NCBI RefSeq assembly: GCF_021325795.1
Contig: NZ_JAHPZX010000003.1
Coordinates: forward strand, 744,001-808,000
Source of the DNA: Bordetella sp. LUAb4
Lineage (GTDB): Bacteria; Pseudomonadota; Gammaproteobacteria; Burkholderiales; Burkholderiaceae_B
Direction: 5' to 3'
DNA length: 64,000 nt
Part shown: positions 52,704-61,796 of the stretch, piece by piece
Position numbering within the stretch: position 1 is the first letter of the stretch
How the letters are laid out: each line of letters opens with the position of its first letter
Translations under genes and position numbers: made by a program
The notes under the pieces: model-generated
Seen by the model: the letters and a program-made list of their open reading frames with translations, nothing else
Databases searched by the model: none
What the model was told of the DNA's origin: nothing

Positions 52704-53891
52704 ATGGCGCTTCCGCTCGAAGGCATCACTGTCGTTTCCCTGGAACACGCGATCGCCGCGCCGTTCTGTACTCGGCAACTGGCCGATTTGGGGGCGCGCG
52801 TCATCAAGGTGGAGCGCCCCGGCAATGGCGACTTCGCGCGTGCCTACGATCAGCGCGTCCTGGGTCAGTCTTCGCATTTCGTGTGGGTCAATCGCTCGAA
52901 AGAAAGCCTTGCCCTGGACCTGAAGCATCCCGCCGCGGCCGAGGTCGTGGCCCGGCTCATCGAGCAGGCCGATGTGTTGGTGCAGAACCTGGCGCCCGGC
53001 GCGGCCGCGCGTATGGGACTCGGCGCCGCGCAACTCATGGAAAAGCATCCGAAACTGATCGTCTGCGACATCTCCGGCTACGGGGACGACGGGCCGTACC
53101 GGGACAAGAAGGCGTATGACCTTCTGATTCAGAGCGAGGCGGGCTTCCTGTCCGTCACCGGGACGGAAGAAACGCCAGCCAAATCCGGCAACTCCATCGC
53201 GGACATCGCCGCCGGGATGTATGCCTATACCAACATCCTTGCCGCACTGATGCAGCGAGAGCGCACCGGCAAGGGATCGCACATCGACATCTCGATGCTG
53301 GAGTCCCTGGCCGAGTGGATGGGCTTCCCCATGTACTACGCGTTCGACGGCGCCGTTGCACCGCAACGCAACGGCGCATCCCACGCCACCATTTTCCCCT
53401 ATGGTCCTTTCGCGGTCGGTGATGGCGGCGCGGTCATGCTTGGCATTCAGAACGAGCGGGAATGGCAGGCCTTCTGCGAGATCGTGCTGCAAGCCCCTGA
53501 TGTCTACGAAGACAAGCGCTTCCAGGGTAATGCGCAAAGACATGCCAATCGCACGGTCTTGCAAGGCCGGATCGACGATATCTTCAGCACGCTCACCACG
53601 GACGAACTGATCCGGCGGCTGGACGAAGCGCGCATCGCCAACGCGCGCGTCAACGACATGGCCGGATTGTGGGCGCACCCCCAACTACAAGCGCGCGACC
53701 GCTGGCGCGACGTCGACACACCGGCAGGCGTTATCCCGGCGCTTTTGCCTCCGGGCAGACAGAGTGCATTTTCACCGAGAATGGGCCCCATCCCGGCGGT
53801 CGGCCAGCACACCCAAGCCATTCTGGCGGAACTCGGTTTTGATCACGAAGTGTTCATGCGCGATTTGCCGCAGCCGGCGGACACGGCATAG
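52704..53891 (+). CDS. Class III CoA-transferase (CaiB/BaiF family)
   Basis: Family III CoA-transferases move CoA between carboxylic acids through an enzyme-Asp anhydride. The catalytic Asp is in KAYDLLIQSEAGFLSVTG (about residue 138). Other marks are ARVIKVERPGNGDFAR near the start, NRSKESLALDLKHP and HIDISMLESLAEW. 395 residues, normal. ATG 52704 is where homology begins. It heads an operon with a Bug receptor, a two-subunit class I hydratase and a CitE-like lyase, so citramalate or a related C4/C5 dicarboxylate is the likely acceptor (inference). Confidence 0.92.
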   Translation: MALPLEGITVVSLEHAIAAPFCTRQLADLGARVIKVERPGNGDFARAYDQRVLGQSSHFVWVNRSKESLALDLKHPAAAEVVARLIEQADVLVQNLAPGAAARMGLGAAQLMEKHPKLIVCDISGYGDDGPYRDKKAYDLLIQSEAGFLSVTGTEETPAKSGNSIADIAAGMYAYTNILAALMQRERTGKGSHIDISMLESLAEWMGFPMYYAFDGAVAPQRNGASHATIFPYGPFAVGDGGAVMLGIQNEREWQAFCEIVLQAPDVYEDKRFQGNAQRHANRTVLQGRIDDIFSTLTTDELIRRLDEARIANARVNDMAGLWAHPQLQARDRWRDVDTPAGVIPALLPPGRQSAFSPRMGPIPAVGQHTQAILAELGFDHEVFMRDLPQPADTA

Positions 53892-53928
53892 AAACAAAAG
53901 AAACCATCCAACGACAGGAGACAACATC

Positions 53929-54897
53929 ATGATAATTAGAAGATTTGCATTGGCGATCGGCTGTGTATTCGCATTGGGCGCCGGCACGGCACACGCGGAT
54001 TGGCCTGAACATCCGGTCACCATCGTCGTGCCGTTCGCGGCCGGCCAGACAGGCGACATGATTGCGCGCATGGTGGGCAAGGAACTGGAGGCCAAGTTCG
54101 GCAAGGCCTTTATCGTCGAGAATCGGCCCGGCAGCGGCGGAAGGATAGGCACCACTTACGCGGCGCGTGCCAAGCCCGACGGCTACACCTTGCTGATGAC
54201 CAGCACGGGCCCCTTCGCGATTACGCCGGCCCTCTATCCCCATGACACCAAGTACAACCCCATCACGGACTTTGTCGGCATCGCGGAAACGGCCTCGACG
54301 CCGCAAGTGATTGCCGCCTCGAATGGCTCCGGTATCACCAGCTTCGCCGACCTGGTCAAGCGCGCCAAGGCCAAGGACCTGTCTTACGGTTCCGCCGGCA
54401 ATGGCTCCTTGCAGCATCTGACCATGGAGCTGCTGAAGAAAGAGATCGGTTTCCCCATGGTGCATGTGCCCTATAAGGGCAGCGCTGAATCGAAGACGGC
54501 GCTCATCGGTAATACCCTGGAAGTGACGTCCGATTCCTTGCCGCCGCTGCTCACGAGTATCAAGGCCAACCAGATCAAGGCCCTCGCCGTGGTTGACGCG
54601 AAGCGCTCGCCTTATATTCCGGACGTGCCGACGCTAGGCGAGCTTGGTTTCCCCAAACTCAGCGCGGTCGCATTCTTCGGCCTCGTCGCTCCTCAGGGTA
54701 CGCCCAAGGAGGTGGTACAGGCGATCAATAAGGAAGTGATTGCGATGTTCAAGACGCCGGCGTTCCAGGAGCAGATGCGCGCCCAGGCGCTGACGCCGCC
54801 GACGGAACGTACGCCAGAGCAATTCTCGGCTTATCTCGCGGAAGAAGTGGGACGTTGGAAAAAGGTTGTCGAACAAGCTAACGTCGTGGTTGATTAA
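53929..54897 (+). CDS. Tripartite tricarboxylate transporter substrate-binding protein (Bug family)
   Basis: 322 residues with a signal peptide (LALAIG core cleaved near AHA) and the Bug landmarks VTIVVPFAAGQTGDMIARMV, VENRPGSGGRIG, DGYTLLMTSTG and VPYKGSAES. AGGAG lies 10 nt upstream of ATG 53929. Bug proteins use a conserved loop to hold a carboxylate. Position between the CoA-transferase and hydratase genes suggests the ligand is the dicarboxylate that the operon degrades. Confidence 0.93.
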   Translation: MIIRRFALAIGCVFALGAGTAHADWPEHPVTIVVPFAAGQTGDMIARMVGKELEAKFGKAFIVENRPGSGGRIGTTYAARAKPDGYTLLMTSTGPFAITPALYPHDTKYNPITDFVGIAETASTPQVIAASNGSGITSFADLVKRAKAKDLSYGSAGNGSLQHLTMELLKKEIGFPMVHVPYKGSAESKTALIGNTLEVTSDSLPPLLTSIKANQIKALAVVDAKRSPYIPDVPTLGELGFPKLSAVAFFGLVAPQGTPKEVVQAINKEVIAMFKTPAFQEQMRAQALTPPTERTPEQFSAYLAEEVGRWKKVVEQANVVVD

Positions 54898-54908
54898 AGG
54901 AGCGCCCC

Positions 54909-55754
54909 ATGGTGAGAGAAGTCCTCGCAAGCCAAATTACAGATACCATCGCGAAATTATGCATAGATGCCTGTCATCTGCTTCCTGACAACCTGGTTCA
55001 AGGGTTTCACGATGCGGCGGAAAAGGAAGTGTCGCCGCTCGGCAAGTCCGTTTTGCTGAAGTTGATCGACAACGACAAGATCGCCCGGGAAAACAAGGTT
55101 TCCTACTGCCACGACACCGGCCTGACCATCGTGTTCATCGAACTGGGCCAGGACGTGCATGTGAGCGGCGGTGACTTCGAGGCTGCCGTGCAGGCCGGCG
55201 TCCGCAAGGGCTACGCCGAAGGCTTCATGCGCAAGTCCGTCGTGTCCGATCCTTTGCTGCGGGTCAACAGCAATGACAATACGCCGGCGGTGGTGCATAC
55301 CGATATCGTCCCCGGCAGCGAGATTCATATCACCGTGCTGCCCAAGGGCGGCGGCAGCGAGAACTGGAGCACCATGAAGTTCCTGCTCCCCGGCGAAGGT
55401 GCCGAGGGGATCAAGAAATTCGTCCTAGCCGCGATCGAGGCGGCCGGCGGTGCGGCCTGTCCGCCGTTGACGGTGGGCGTGGGCATCGGCGGCAGTTTCG
55501 ACAAGGTCACCGGTATCGCGAAAAAAGCCATCCTGAGAGACATCGGTGACCATCATCCTGCTCCGCATATCGCCGAGCTCGAACGCGAGTTGCTGGCGTT
55601 GATCAACAAGACGGGTATCGGGCCGCAAGGATACGGCGGTTCGACCACCGCGCTGTGGGTCGCGGTCGAGACCTATGCCTGCCACATCACCGCACTGCCG
55701 GTGGCCGTCAACATCCAGTGCCACGCCAGCCGGCGTGCCAGTGCCACTATCTGA
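54909..55754 (+). CDS. Class I fumarase-type hydratase, alpha subunit
   Basis: The 281-residue product matches the N-terminal domain of Fe-S class I fumarases and two-subunit tartrate dehydratases. Cys in SYCHDTGLTIVFIE and Cys in ACPPLTVGVGIGG are cluster ligands, with KGGGSENWSTMKFLLPGEG between. The [4Fe-4S] cluster removes or adds water at a hydroxy-dicarboxylate. It pairs with the beta subunit 14 bp on. Fumarate, tartrate and mesaconate/citramalate are all possible; the neighbours favour the last. Confidence 0.92.
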   Translation: MVREVLASQITDTIAKLCIDACHLLPDNLVQGFHDAAEKEVSPLGKSVLLKLIDNDKIARENKVSYCHDTGLTIVFIELGQDVHVSGGDFEAAVQAGVRKGYAEGFMRKSVVSDPLLRVNSNDNTPAVVHTDIVPGSEIHITVLPKGGGSENWSTMKFLLPGEGAEGIKKFVLAAIEAAGGAACPPLTVGVGIGGSFDKVTGIAKKAILRDIGDHHPAPHIAELERELLALINKTGIGPQGYGGSTTALWVAVETYACHITALPVAVNIQCHASRRASATI

Positions 55755-55768
55755 GTCGAGGTATCGCG

Positions 55769-56335
55769 ATGGCAGTTCACTATCTGCAAACCCTTCTGGA
55801 TGACGATGCCGTACTGGGCCTGAATGTGGGGGACGAGGTTTACCTGTCCGGCGTCATTCTCATGGCGCGCGACGCGGCGCACAAGCGCTTCGTCGATACG
55901 CTGGCCGCGGGCCAGCCGCTGCCGGTGGACCTGCGGGATCAGGTGCTCTTTTATGGTGGCCCCGGGCCGACCAAGCCTGGCCACGCGATCGGCGTGGTCG
56001 CTCCCACGTCCGCTTACCGTATGGATCCCTACGCGACCGTGCTGTTCGATCATGGCGCCCGGGGGGCGATAGGGAAGGGGCCGCGGGGCGAGGCGATCCG
56101 TGCTTCCTGCAAGAAAAATCGAGCCGTCTGTTTTTCCGCGATCGGCGGCATTTCAGCGACGCTGTTTTCCTGCATCCGCTCGGCGGAAGTGATTGCTTAT
56201 GAAGATCTGAAGACAGAAGCGGTTCAACGGCTCGTGATTGAAAACTTCCCTTTGCTGGTCACGAACGATGCCTACGGTCGTGACATGTACGCGGAAGAGG
56301 TCGAGAAGTACCGCGCCGCGTTGCGAGAGGCCTGA
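55769..56335 (+). CDS. Class I fumarase-type hydratase, beta subunit
   Basis: 188 residues matching the C-terminal domain of class I fumarases: GDEVYLSGVILMARDAAHKR (Arg of the substrate site), FYGGPGPTKPGHAIGVVAPT, TSAYRMDPYA and GGISATLFSCI. It forms the heterodimer with the preceding subunit. ATG 55769 is preceded by CGAGG. One base separates its stop from the lyase start. Confidence 0.92.
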   Translation: MAVHYLQTLLDDDAVLGLNVGDEVYLSGVILMARDAAHKRFVDTLAAGQPLPVDLRDQVLFYGGPGPTKPGHAIGVVAPTSAYRMDPYATVLFDHGARGAIGKGPRGEAIRASCKKNRAVCFSAIGGISATLFSCIRSAEVIAYEDLKTEAVQRLVIENFPLLVTNDAYGRDMYAEEVEKYRAALREA

Positions 56336-56337
56336 CC

Positions 56338-57138
56338 ATGTCGCATCCCTCATCCTATCTATTCGTGCCGGGCAATCGGCCGGAGCGTTTCGACAAGGCG
56401 CTATCCGCGGGCGCTGACGCCGTCATCGTCGATCTCGAGGATGCCGTGCCGCCCGATGCCAAGGAAGCGGCACGTCGCGCGCTCCAAGGCTGGCTCCCGC
56501 ATGCATCGTCGCAGGTGATCGTGCGGGTGAATGCCGCGGACACGCCCTGGTTCGCGGACGACCTGGCGGCGTGCGTCAGCCCTAATGTGGCGGCCATCAT
56601 GTTGCCCAAGGCGGACAACCCGAGCGACTTGGCCGCGTGTACGCGGGCGGCACCGAACGCGCGGCTGCTGCCGCTGGTCGAGACGGCAGCGGGATTCGAT
56701 GCGCTGCGATCGCTGACCGGGGCGCCGGGGGTCGAGCGTATCGTCTTCGGTTCGATCGACTTTCAGCTCGACCTGGGTATATCGGGAGAGGACGAGGCCC
56801 TGTTGTTCTTCCGGTCCCAGCTCGTCCTGGCTTCCCGGCTAGGTGGATTGGCCGCGCCGGTCGATGGGGTCACCACGGAAATTCACGATGCGGCGTTCGT
56901 GCAGGCGGAAGCCGCGAAGGCAAGGCGGCTGGGGTTTGGTGCCAAGCTGTGTATTCATCCCTTGCAGGTGGCGCCCGTAAATGCGGCTTTCCGGCCCACG
57001 CCGCAGGAACTGGATTGGGCCAGGCGCGTGTTGGCAGCATCGGATCAGGCGAAGGGCGCCGCCGCGGTCGTCGACGGAAAAATGATCGATCGGCCGGTGG
57101 TCTTGCGGGCGCATGCAATACTCGCACGGGATAAGTGA
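56338..57138 (+). CDS. HpcH/HpaI aldolase/citrate-lyase-beta (CitE-like) family protein
   Basis: 266 residues. SYLFVPGNRPERFDKAL, AVIVDLEDAVPPDAKEAAR, MLPKADNP, LVETAAGF (metal-ligand Glu) and VFGSIDFQLDLGI (metal-ligand Asp) are the CitE-like landmarks. Stand-alone members cleave citramalyl-CoA or malyl-CoA to acetyl-CoA plus pyruvate or glyoxylate. With a CoA-transferase and a class I hydratase in the same operon, citramalyl-CoA cleavage is the simplest reading; it has not been shown here. Confidence 0.9.
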   Translation: MSHPSSYLFVPGNRPERFDKALSAGADAVIVDLEDAVPPDAKEAARRALQGWLPHASSQVIVRVNAADTPWFADDLAACVSPNVAAIMLPKADNPSDLAACTRAAPNARLLPLVETAAGFDALRSLTGAPGVERIVFGSIDFQLDLGISGEDEALLFFRSQLVLASRLGGLAAPVDGVTTEIHDAAFVQAEAAKARRLGFGAKLCIHPLQVAPVNAAFRPTPQELDWARRVLAASDQAKGAAAVVDGKMIDRPVVLRAHAILARDK

Positions 57139-57167
57139 ATCATCATGATCCCTGCCATCGATAAACC

Positions 57168-58067
57168 ATGCTTCCCGACCTTGATTCCATTGCGCTTTTC
57201 GTCAAAGCGGCTGAGCTGCGCAGCCTGACGCGCGCGGCCGCTGCGTCTTCCATGGGCCTGGCGGCGGCCAGTCGCCGCATCTCATTGCTGGAACACCGCC
57301 TGAAGTGCTCGCTGTTCGACCGTTCGCACAAGGGGGTCGAGCTGACACCCGCTGGGTTGACGCTGCTGCACCACGCCAAGCAGTTGCTCATACAAGTCAA
57401 TCAGATGCAGGCGGACCTCGATGAACATGGATCGGGGCGCCGCAGCGCGTTGAGGGTGCAGGCAAACACGTCGGCCATGGCACAGTATCTTCCAGCGGAC
57501 CTGGCAAGCTTCAATACCGAGCACCCGGATGTGAACCTGACGGTCAAGGAACGTTGGAGCGACCAGATCGTGCAGGCCTTGTTATTGGGCGAAGCGGATG
57601 TCGGCATCATCAATTCGGGTGGATCGCTCGAAGGCCTGGAGTGCCAGCCCTATCGTAAAGACCATCTTTGCGCGGTGGTGCCGCAGGATCATCCGCTGAC
57701 CAGGCATGGCGAAGTCTGGTTCGAACAGGTGCTCGACTATCCCCTGGTTGGCCTGGAGTACGGCGCGTCGCTGATGGACTTGTTGGCGGCGCAGGCCGGC
57801 CTTGCCCAGAAAGCGCTCAAGCTGCGCGTCCAGATGCAAGGTTTCGAGGCCGTCTGCCGCATGGTCGAAGCGGGCATGGGTATCGGTGTCCTGCCCAAAC
57901 ATGCCGCCGAGGCCTATCTGCAAGGCATGCACCTTGAGATACGCCCTCTGAGGGATGAATGGGCGAGCCGGCAGATGCTGGTCTGCACCGCCCGCGGCCG
58001 GGAAAAATCGGATGCCTTGGTCAAGCTCGTACGGGCGCTTTCGCACGCGTTGCGCGACGCGGGCTGA
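57168..58067 (+). CDS. LysR family transcriptional regulator
   Basis: 299 residues: winged-helix domain (ALFVKAAELRSLTRAAAASS, AAASRRISLLEHRLKCSLFD) and a type 2 periplasmic-binding-fold effector domain. It follows the lyase gene by 29 bp on the same strand rather than being divergent, so it may be cotranscribed with, and control, the CoA-transferase operon. RSHKGVELTPAG is the typical end of the DNA-binding part. Confidence 0.92.
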   Translation: MLPDLDSIALFVKAAELRSLTRAAAASSMGLAAASRRISLLEHRLKCSLFDRSHKGVELTPAGLTLLHHAKQLLIQVNQMQADLDEHGSGRRSALRVQANTSAMAQYLPADLASFNTEHPDVNLTVKERWSDQIVQALLLGEADVGIINSGGSLEGLECQPYRKDHLCAVVPQDHPLTRHGEVWFEQVLDYPLVGLEYGASLMDLLAAQAGLAQKALKLRVQMQGFEAVCRMVEAGMGIGVLPKHAAEAYLQGMHLEIRPLRDEWASRQMLVCTARGREKSDALVKLVRALSHALRDAG

Positions 58068-58184
58068 GGCCGCTGCCAGGGCTGCTCCCAACAGCGTGTG
58101 CCGCAGCGCATCTGCCAGGGTCGGGATTCGTTGCTGTTGCCCCGACCAAAATCGGGCATCCATGGAATTGCGCCAGATCACGCT

Positions 58185-58961
58185 TTAAACGGCCTTGACC
58201 TCGCCGCCATCCATGCGCAAGGTCGAGCCTGTCATCCAGCGCGCGCCCGGCGAGACCAGGAAAGCCAGCAGATTCGCGATCTCTTCCGGCTCGCCATACC
58301 GCGCGATGCCCGCGTCTTGCGGAAACTTCACCAGGGCCTCCTCGACCGTCGTGCCATGGATCGAGGCCCAGTGTTCAAGGTAGGAGCGGCGGCGGCCTGT
58401 CATGACAGGCCCCGGCAACACGCTGTTCACTTGCACGCCGTCGGTAATGCCCCGGTCGGAAAACGCTTTTGCCAGCGCAACGATCGCTGCGTTGACCGTT
58501 CCTACCGCCGCATACGGCGCCTTGGGTTGCAATGCGGAATTGCCCGACATCAAAACCACCGAGCCTTGCGCCGCCTTCAACGCCGGCCACGCCGCGATGG
58601 TCAAGCGCCGAGCGCCGTGCAGCTTCAATGCGAAACCGTCATCCCACTGCTCGTCGGTCATGTCGAACAGGTCGATCTGCGCCACCGCCCCTGCGATGTT
58701 CAACAGGACATCGATACGCCCGTACGCCTGCAATGCCCGGTCGACGACGGCCTTCGCGGCCTGGGGCTGCGCCAGGTCTACCGCCAGGATTTCAGCGTGC
58801 CCTCCGGCGGCTTGCACCAACGCCGCGGTTTCTTCCAGATTGGCGCGGTTGCGCGCGACCAGCACAAGGCCGTCGAAGTCCTTGGCCAGCCGGATGGCGG
58901 CGGCGCGGCCGATACCTTGGCTGGCGCCTGTCACGACAGCTACTGAATTCGTCATTTTCAT
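58185..58961 (-). CDS. SDR family protein with altered catalytic residues
   Basis: 258 residues with the NAD(P)-binding TGASQGIGRA (11-20), NIAGAV and DGGEVKAV C-terminus. The catalytic Tyr150 is in APYAAVGTVN, but the Lys expected four residues on is Gly154. The Asn of the usual tetrad position (VNLxG) appears as Lys113 in ALKLHGA. It may therefore belong to a divergent subfamily with a displaced lysine. It lies 10 bp downstream of the dehydrogenase gene at 58972 in the same operon. Confidence 0.88.
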   Translation of the reverse strand: MKMTNSVAVVTGASQGIGRAAAIRLAKDFDGLVLVARNRANLEETAALVQAAGGHAEILAVDLAQPQAAKAVVDRALQAYGRIDVLLNIAGAVAQIDLFDMTDEQWDDGFALKLHGARRLTIAAWPALKAAQGSVVLMSGNSALQPKAPYAAVGTVNAAIVALAKAFSDRGITDGVQVNSVLPGPVMTGRRRSYLEHWASIHGTTVEEALVKFPQDAGIARYGEPEEIANLLAFLVSPGARWMTGSTLRMDGGEVKAV

Positions 58962-58971
58962 TCTCCCTGGT

Positions 58972-59946
58972 TCAACCGTGCACCACGACCATTTTTCCGC
59001 CCGCTTCGTTTGCTTCCATCACGCGATGCGCTTCGTGGATTTCATCGAAACGGAAAACGCGTGAGGGCTTGGCCTTCAATCGGCCTGCCGCCACATCCTT
59101 GGCGATCTGTTGCAGCGGTACGTCCGAAACTGGAAAACCGGGTGTGCCGAACACGAAGCTGCCGAAAAAAGTCAGATACACCCCGCTCGACATTTGCAGC
59201 AGCGGATTGAAATCGGCGATGGGCGCCAGGCCACCCAACCAGCCGGCCAGGCAGGCCTTGCCACCCCGGCGCAGCATTGCCAGTGAATCCAGGATGACGC
59301 TGTTGCCGACCAGGTCCAATACGGCATCCAGCTTGCCTGACTCAGCCAGGCGCTTGGACAGATCGGGTCCTTCCAGCTCGGCGCGCACCGCGCCCAGTTC
59401 TTCCAGCATGGAAAAACGCTTGGCGCTACGCGTGGTCGCGATGACCCGGGCGCCCGCATTCACCGCCATGTTCACCGCGGCCTGGCCGAACGACGACGTG
59501 GCGCCGCGGATCACGAGGGTCTGGCCGGCTTGCAGGTCCAGGTTGCGGAACAGGCAAGTCCACGCCGTTGCATAGGTTTCCGGGATCGCCGCCAGCTCGG
59601 CCCAGGATAGGTCCGATTCGATCAGCGCAACGTTGGCGACGGGCACCCGGGTGAATTCCGCATAGCTACCGTTGATCGTGCGTCCCATGCCGCCCATCAA
59701 GGCGGCCACCTTGGTCCCCACCGGGAATTCTCCGCCGGGGCAGGACTTCACCCTACCGACGCATTCGATACCGCTAACGGGCGCCGCCTCGGCCCACTCG
59801 CCTCGCCGCATATGCATTTCCGCGTGGTTCAGGCCGAAAGCCTTGATTTCGATGACCACATGGCCTTCCATGGGTTCGGGTTCCGGCAGGTCCCGATAGA
59901 CAAGGCTGTCGATAGGGCCGAATTTCTCCAGCACGATTGCTCGCAT
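58972..59946 (-). CDS. Medium-chain dehydrogenase/reductase, quinone-oxidoreductase-like
   Basis: 324 residues. GroES-like half with GLNHAEMHMRRGEW and GIECVGRV, then the cofactor motif VIRGATSSFGQAAVNMAV. No zinc ligands are visible. It is probably an NADPH-dependent reductase of a quinone or enone. It is transcribed divergently from the CGNR regulator across a 177-bp region full of GGTTAC half-sites, and precedes the SDR gene. Confidence 0.9.
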   Translation of the reverse strand: MRAIVLEKFGPIDSLVYRDLPEPEPMEGHVVIEIKAFGLNHAEMHMRRGEWAEAAPVSGIECVGRVKSCPGGEFPVGTKVAALMGGMGRTINGSYAEFTRVPVANVALIESDLSWAELAAIPETYATAWTCLFRNLDLQAGQTLVIRGATSSFGQAAVNMAVNAGARVIATTRSAKRFSMLEELGAVRAELEGPDLSKRLAESGKLDAVLDLVGNSVILDSLAMLRRGGKACLAGWLGGLAPIADFNPLLQMSSGVYLTFFGSFVFGTPGFPVSDVPLQQIAKDVAAGRLKAKPSRVFRFDEIHEAHRVMEANEAGGKMVVVHG

Positions 59947-60034
59947 GATGACGCTCCAATATCAATCTCTGAATAGAACAAAGGGATTCGAATGTGCGGC
60001 CGCGGGTCTATCGGCGCATGGGTCTGTTGGTGGT

Positions 60035-60119
60035 GTAACCTTGTTAACCGTATTAAATAGGTTACTTATAAAAATGCTAACCTGTCAACAATCAATATTG
60101 AGGTTACAAAAAAGGTTGC
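60035..60119. promoter_or_regulatory. Cluster of GTTACC-type half-sites in a divergent promoter
   Basis: GTAACC (60035), TTAACC (60044), GGTTAC (60060), TAACCT (60078), GGTTAC (60102) and GGTTGC (60114) form several inverted pairs within 85 bp. A weak promoter TTAACC-N17-TATAAA (60044-60072) for the regulator gene overlaps them. This is a plausible operator array for the adjacent CGNR protein. Confidence 0.5.
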
Positions 60120-60123
60120 TGCC

Positions 60124-60792
60124 ATGGCTCACACGCATCCCCCCGCCATCTTCATCGCCGACGCGATGGGGCTGGATTTCCTGAATTCGATTGCCACGCC
60201 TGTGAACACGCCGATCGATTGGATAGATACCGGCGCAGGCCTGTTGGCCTGGATGGAGCAGGCGGGCCTGGTCCCGGCGCACGAAGTGGCTGCGATACGC
60301 AAGCAGGCCTTGCCCGGTGAACTGGATAGCGTGGCAGCCCAGGCGCGCAGTCTGCGGGAATGGTTCAGGGCTTACGTGCGGGAACGCATGGGGCGCCCCT
60401 TGGGTAGGGCCGACGTTGCTGGGCTGGAGCCATTGAATACGTTACTTGAGAGAGACGAGGGCTATAGCCGGGTGGTCTCGGCCGACTCAGGAGAAGCGGG
60501 CGGCGAAGGGGACGGTTTGGAGCGGAGGCTGTTGCGCAGGTGGCGCAGCCCGGAGTCGCTGTTGCTGCCCATCGGCGCCGCGCTGGCCGATTTCGTCTGC
60601 GACGAGGATTTCACGTACGTGAAGGCATGCGAAGGCGAAAGCTGCACGCTGATGTTCGCCGACCACACGCGCGGGCATCGCCGCAGGTGGTGCAGCACGG
60701 CTGTGTGCGGCAATCGCGCGAAGGTGGCGGCTCACCGTCAGCGGCAGAAGTCGAAGGTCGCGCCCAGTGCCATCCGTCCGGGTCGTCGCTAG
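60124..60792 (+). CDS. CGNR zinc-finger (ABATE-domain) transcriptional regulator
   Basis: 222 residues. The N-terminal ABATE-type domain (LDFLNSIATPVNTPIDWI...) precedes the C-terminal zinc finger with CEGESCTLMF, then RRRWCSTAVCGNRAKVAAHR, which contains the namesake CGNR motif; four Cys bind zinc. These proteins are small-molecule-responsive DNA-binding regulators. It is divergent from the dehydrogenase-SDR operon and the likely regulator of it. Confidence 0.92.
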   Translation: MAHTHPPAIFIADAMGLDFLNSIATPVNTPIDWIDTGAGLLAWMEQAGLVPAHEVAAIRKQALPGELDSVAAQARSLREWFRAYVRERMGRPLGRADVAGLEPLNTLLERDEGYSRVVSADSGEAGGEGDGLERRLLRRWRSPESLLLPIGAALADFVCDEDFTYVKACEGESCTLMFADHTRGHRRRWCSTAVCGNRAKVAAHRQRQKSKVAPSAIRPGRR

Positions 60793-60908
60793 ACGGCGGT
60801 GCGCCTGACCAACCGGCCTTCATGAGCGCCGGTCGCCAAGACTGACCTCGCAGGGTGGAAGTCGACTGGGTCAAGGCAGGGAGCACGCCCGGGCATCGAG
60901 GCCAGCGT

Positions 60909-61796
60909 CTACCCAGCCTGGTCCAGCAACTCGACGAACCTGTCTGCCAGCGTGCTTTTACCGGATGCGCGCCATACGACGCTGGTCACGGAGCGCGGCA
61001 GGCTATCGGCGTCGCGGATTTCCAGGTAACGCACGTCGCGGAAGCGGATGTTGCTGACCTGTACCGGCAGCAGCGCAATCCCCGCACCGGCGGACACGCA
61101 AGACAGGGCAGTCATCGTGTGACCGACCTCCTGGCCGATGCGCAATGGGAAGCCGGCGGCACGATAGGCTGCCCGCAGGTCGGCACGCAGGCCGGGCATC
61201 AGATCTTCCCGGAACGTGATCAGATCGTACGAACAGAGATTACGGAAATTTATCTTGCTGGCGCGCGGTGCTGGAAAATCACGCGGAACCACCGCCATCA
61301 GTTTGTCTTCACGTAGCACTTTCTCCTTCAGCCAAGGCGACGATGGAAAGGGCGGATGCATGAATCCTACGTCTATCGTGTTGGCGCGCAACGCTTCCGC
61401 CTGCTCCAGATTTCCCATTTCCTTGATCACGATCTGTATGCGAGGAAAATGTTGGCGCATCAGCGTCATGGCTTGCGGAAGCAGTACGTAGAGGCCCCCC
61501 GTCACCGTGCCGACGGTCAAGCGGCCGGCCTTGCCTTTGGCCCGCTCGCGCGCCCGTTCGATGGCCCCTTCCAGCAGGCCGACGCCGTCGATGACGTCTT
61601 CCCGGAAGGCGATGCCGGCCGGCGTCAATTGGGCGCCGCGGCGCGTTCGCTCGAACAGGCGCGCGCCGACCTCGGCTTCCAGTCGCGATATGGACTGGCT
61701 GACCGCTGGCTGGGCCACACCTAGATGGGTGGCGGCCGCAGTCAATGTGCCGTATTCCGCCACCGCTAAAAAATGCCTTAGCCGGCGCATTTCCAT
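60909..61796 (-). CDS. LysR family transcriptional regulator
   Basis: 295 residues. MRRLRHFLAVAEYGTLTAAA and QPAVSQSISRLEAEVGARLF form the winged helix; the effector domain follows (RLTVGTVTGGLYVLLPQAM). It is divergent from the isocitrate-lyase-family gene across 213 bp, the usual LysR arrangement, and probably regulates it and the Bug receptor. Confidence 0.92.
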   Translation of the reverse strand: MEMRRLRHFLAVAEYGTLTAAATHLGVAQPAVSQSISRLEAEVGARLFERTRRGAQLTPAGIAFREDVIDGVGLLEGAIERARERAKGKAGRLTVGTVTGGLYVLLPQAMTLMRQHFPRIQIVIKEMGNLEQAEALRANTIDVGFMHPPFPSSPWLKEKVLREDKLMAVVPRDFPAPRASKINFRNLCSYDLITFREDLMPGLRADLRAAYRAAGFPLRIGQEVGHTMTALSCVSAGAGIALLPVQVSNIRFRDVRYLEIRDADSLPRSVTSVVWRASGKSTLADRFVELLDQAG

